DNA of 7,209 nt. Source: an uncultured Massilia sp. Lineage in GTDB: Bacteria; Pseudomonadota; Gammaproteobacteria; Burkholderiales; Burkholderiaceae. The translations under genes and the position numbers were made by a program. The notes beneath the pieces were generated by a model, which worked only from the letters and a program-made list of their open reading frames with translations, ran no database searches and was not told where the DNA came from. Each line of letters starts with the position of its first letter. Positions within the stretch are counted from its first letter, which is position 1. The DNA is taken from assembly GCA_946886065.1 (NCBI GenBank), contig CAMPHU010000230.1, positions 1 to 7,209 of the forward strand, written 5' to 3'. Positions 5,911 through 7,209 of the stretch are shown here, in pieces.

Positions 5911-7032
5911 ATGAAACCTGTCGTCATCAGCGGCACCGGCCTGTTCACGCCTTCGCAATCCATTTCCAACGACGAGCTGGTGACGGCTTTCAACGCCTAC
6001 GTCGAACTGCACAACCAGGAGCACGCCGCGGCGATCGCGGCGGGCGAGGTGACGGCGCTCGAACCCTCGAGCAGCGCCTTCATCGAGAAGGCCTCGGGCA
6101 TCAAGTCGCGCTATGTGATGGAGAAGGAAGGCATCCTGGATCCGGCGCGCATGACGGCGCGCATTGCCGAACGCGCGGACGACGAGGTGTCGCTGCAGGC
6201 CGAGATGTGCGTGGCGGCCGCGCGCGAGGCGCTGGCGCGCGCCAACAAGACCCCGGCCGACATCGACATGGTGCTGGTCGCCTGCAGCAACATGCAGCGC
6301 CCCTACCCGGCCATGGCGGTCGAGGTGCAGGAAGCGCTCGGCATCGACGGCTTCGGCTTCGACATGAACGTGGCCTGCTCCTCGGCCACCTTCGGCATCG
6401 CCACCGCGGTCGACGCGGTGCGCAACGGCCGCGCGCGCGCGGTGCTGATGCTGAACCCGGAGATCACCAGCGGCCACCTGAACTTCCGCGACCGCGACAG
6501 CCACTTCATTTTCGGCGACGCCTGCACCGCCGTGATCGTCGAAGCTGCCGAGACGGCAACCAGCGCCCACCAGTGGGAAATCCTGGACAGCCAGCTCAAG
6601 ACCAAGTTCTCGAACAACATCCGCAACAACTTCGGCTTCATGAACCGCTTCGACGAAGCGGGCGTGGGCCAGCCGGACAAGCTGTTCCGCCAGCAGGGCC
6701 GCAAGGTGTTCAAGGAAGTGTGCCCGATGGCGGCCGAGATGATCGCCACCACGGTGCGGAACGCCGGGCTGGAGATCAAGGATATCTCGCGCTACTGGCT
6801 GCACCAGGCGAACCTGAACATGAACCTGCTGATCGCGCGCACCCTGCTGGGGCGCGATGCGACGCCGGACGAGGCGCCTGTGATTCTCGACACCTATGCG
6901 AATACCTCGTCGGCGGGGTCGATCATTGCGTTCCACAAGTACCAGGACGATTTGCCGTCGGGCGCGAATGGCGTCATCTGCTCGTTTGGGGCGGGGTATT
7001 CGATTGGTTGCGTGGTGGTGCGCAAAAAATAA
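5911..7032 (+). CDS. Beta-ketoacyl-ACP synthase III, long FabH-like type
   Basis: A 373-residue cytoplasmic thiolase-fold enzyme expected to condense an acyl-CoA primer with malonyl-ACP, releasing CO2 and giving a 3-ketoacyl-ACP that starts fatty-acid or related acyl-chain synthesis. The nucleophile is Cys156 in NVACSSATFG, with His298 in WLHQANLNMN and Asn331 in YANTSSAGS, so the KAS III triad is intact. Other family segments are SGTGLFTP (7-14), FGDACTAVIVE (201-211) and the Gly-rich C-terminal SFGAGYSIGCVVVRKK. It is about 55 residues longer than E. coli FabH, mostly from an N-terminal insertion around residues 28-95. That resembles the long KAS III proteins of Pseudomonas and Ralstonia (PA3286 and RSp0194/FabW, from memory), some of which accept medium-chain acyl-CoAs. 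ATG at 5911 is preferred over one at 5860, because the latter overlaps the -10 element and MKPVVISGTG is the natural family start. An inverted-repeat terminator follows. Family certain; substrate inferred. Confidence 0.93.
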   Translation: MKPVVISGTGLFTPSQSISNDELVTAFNAYVELHNQEHAAAIAAGEVTALEPSSSAFIEKASGIKSRYVMEKEGILDPARMTARIAERADDEVSLQAEMCVAAAREALARANKTPADIDMVLVACSNMQRPYPAMAVEVQEALGIDGFGFDMNVACSSATFGIATAVDAVRNGRARAVLMLNPEITSGHLNFRDRDSHFIFGDACTAVIVEAAETATSAHQWEILDSQLKTKFSNNIRNNFGFMNRFDEAGVGQPDKLFRQQGRKVFKEVCPMAAEMIATTVRNAGLEIKDISRYWLHQANLNMNLLIARTLLGRDATPDEAPVILDTYANTSSAGSIIAFHKYQDDLPSGANGVICSFGAGYSIGCVVVRKK

Positions 7033-7049
7033 GCGTTTTGGGTCTGCAT

Positions 7050-7154
7050 AAAACCTGGGTCCCCGCCTTCGCGGGGATGACGGTTTTGAGGCCAGGTGTC
7101 CTTTCACCTTTAGCTCCTGAACCTCATCCCCGCGGAAGCGGGGACCCAGGTTTT
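7050..7154. repeat. Paired 31-bp inverted repeats, REP-like palindromic element
   Basis: Positions 7050-7080 and 7124-7154 are reverse complements at 29 of 31 bases, separated by 43 bases. The outer 17 bases (AAAACCTGGGTCCCCGC and complement) and the inner 10 bases match perfectly; the two mismatches fall in the 4-base centre. Each arm also folds on itself (CCCCGC / GCGGGG with a 4-base loop). GGGTCCCCGC...GCGGGGATGA palindromes are, from general knowledge, common dispersed elements in GC-rich beta- and gammaproteobacteria, usually between genes. Confidence 0.75.
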
Positions 7155-7156
7155 TT
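7050..7156 (+). terminator. Terminator of the ketoacyl-ACP synthase gene formed by the repeat pair
   Basis: The 17-bp outer stem (7050-7066 with 7138-7154) closes into a run of six Ts at 7151-7156, starting 18 bases after the synthase stop. In the other direction the stem is followed by TTTT only, so it may also act, less efficiently, on the convergent minus-strand gene. The loop is long, so the smaller right-hand hairpin (7128-7143) may nucleate first. Confidence 0.6.
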
Positions 7157-7173
7157 CGCCTACCGATACAGGC

Positions 7174-7209
7174 TTAAAGCCGCGCCGCCAGCTCCGCCCC
7201 CTCCCGGAT
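7174..7209 (-). CDS. C-terminal tail of a convergent gene, cut by the right edge
   Basis: Reading leftwards from the window edge, the frame gives IREGAELAARL followed by TAA (7176-7174). The residues look like an ordinary helical protein C-terminus, and almost all codons end in G or C, unlike the other two minus-strand frames. Its position just beyond a potentially bidirectional terminator suits the end of a convergent gene. Eleven codons are too few to name a family, and chance is possible. Confidence 0.4.
   Translation of the reverse strand: MREGAELAARL

Noticed and set aside
5869..7107. A 412-codon minus-strand open frame opposite the ketoacyl synthase
   Set aside because: It is antisense to an enzyme with a complete catalytic triad and it crosses the terminator repeat; the product is low complexity.
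7050..7154. CRISPR-like or transposon-end interpretation of the repeats
   Set aside because: There are only two arms in inverted orientation with a 43-base spacer, no array, and no transposase or target duplication visible. A palindromic repeat/terminator fits better.

Overview
This is a GC-rich window with strong G/C preference at third codon positions. Gene content and protein style suggest a betaproteobacterium of the Burkholderiales, most like Oxalobacteraceae (Massilia/Duganella type). That placement is inferred from family resemblance and composition, with no marker gene present. The window holds four recognisable protein genes, the probable tail of a fifth, and a structured 550-base intergenic region.

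Left part (1-3809, minus strand): a 744-residue TonB-dependent outer-membrane receptor is followed 70 bases downstream by an M13 (neprilysin/PepO-like) zinc metallopeptidase that runs off the left edge before its HExxH motif. Orientation and spacing suggest co-transcription. Receptor plus exported peptidase would fit uptake and/or breakdown of a peptide-like ligand, but the ligand cannot be read from sequence.

Middle (3810-4359): a divergent intergenic region. It contains the receptor leader and promoter zone with a perfect 10-bp inverted repeat pair. It also contains a very good Rho-independent terminator that reads leftwards although no recognised minus-strand gene precedes it. To its right on the minus strand lie a 15-codon open frame, a hairpin and a promoter-like sequence. 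Together they look like an undescribed small RNA or small-protein gene of about 220 nt; this is the most interesting part of the window.

Right part (4360-7209, plus strand): an S41 carboxy-terminal processing protease (PDZ plus Ser/Lys protease, exported) is followed by a long imperfect hairpin. Next, behind its own promoter-like sequence, comes a 373-residue beta-ketoacyl-ACP synthase III of the long FabH-like type with an intact Cys-His-Asn triad. A 31-bp inverted repeat pair (29 of 31 matching) follows that gene and ends in six Ts, so it probably terminates it. Facing it at the right edge is what looks like the last 11 codons of a convergent gene. The two rightward genes show no obvious functional link to each other or to the receptor/peptidase pair.
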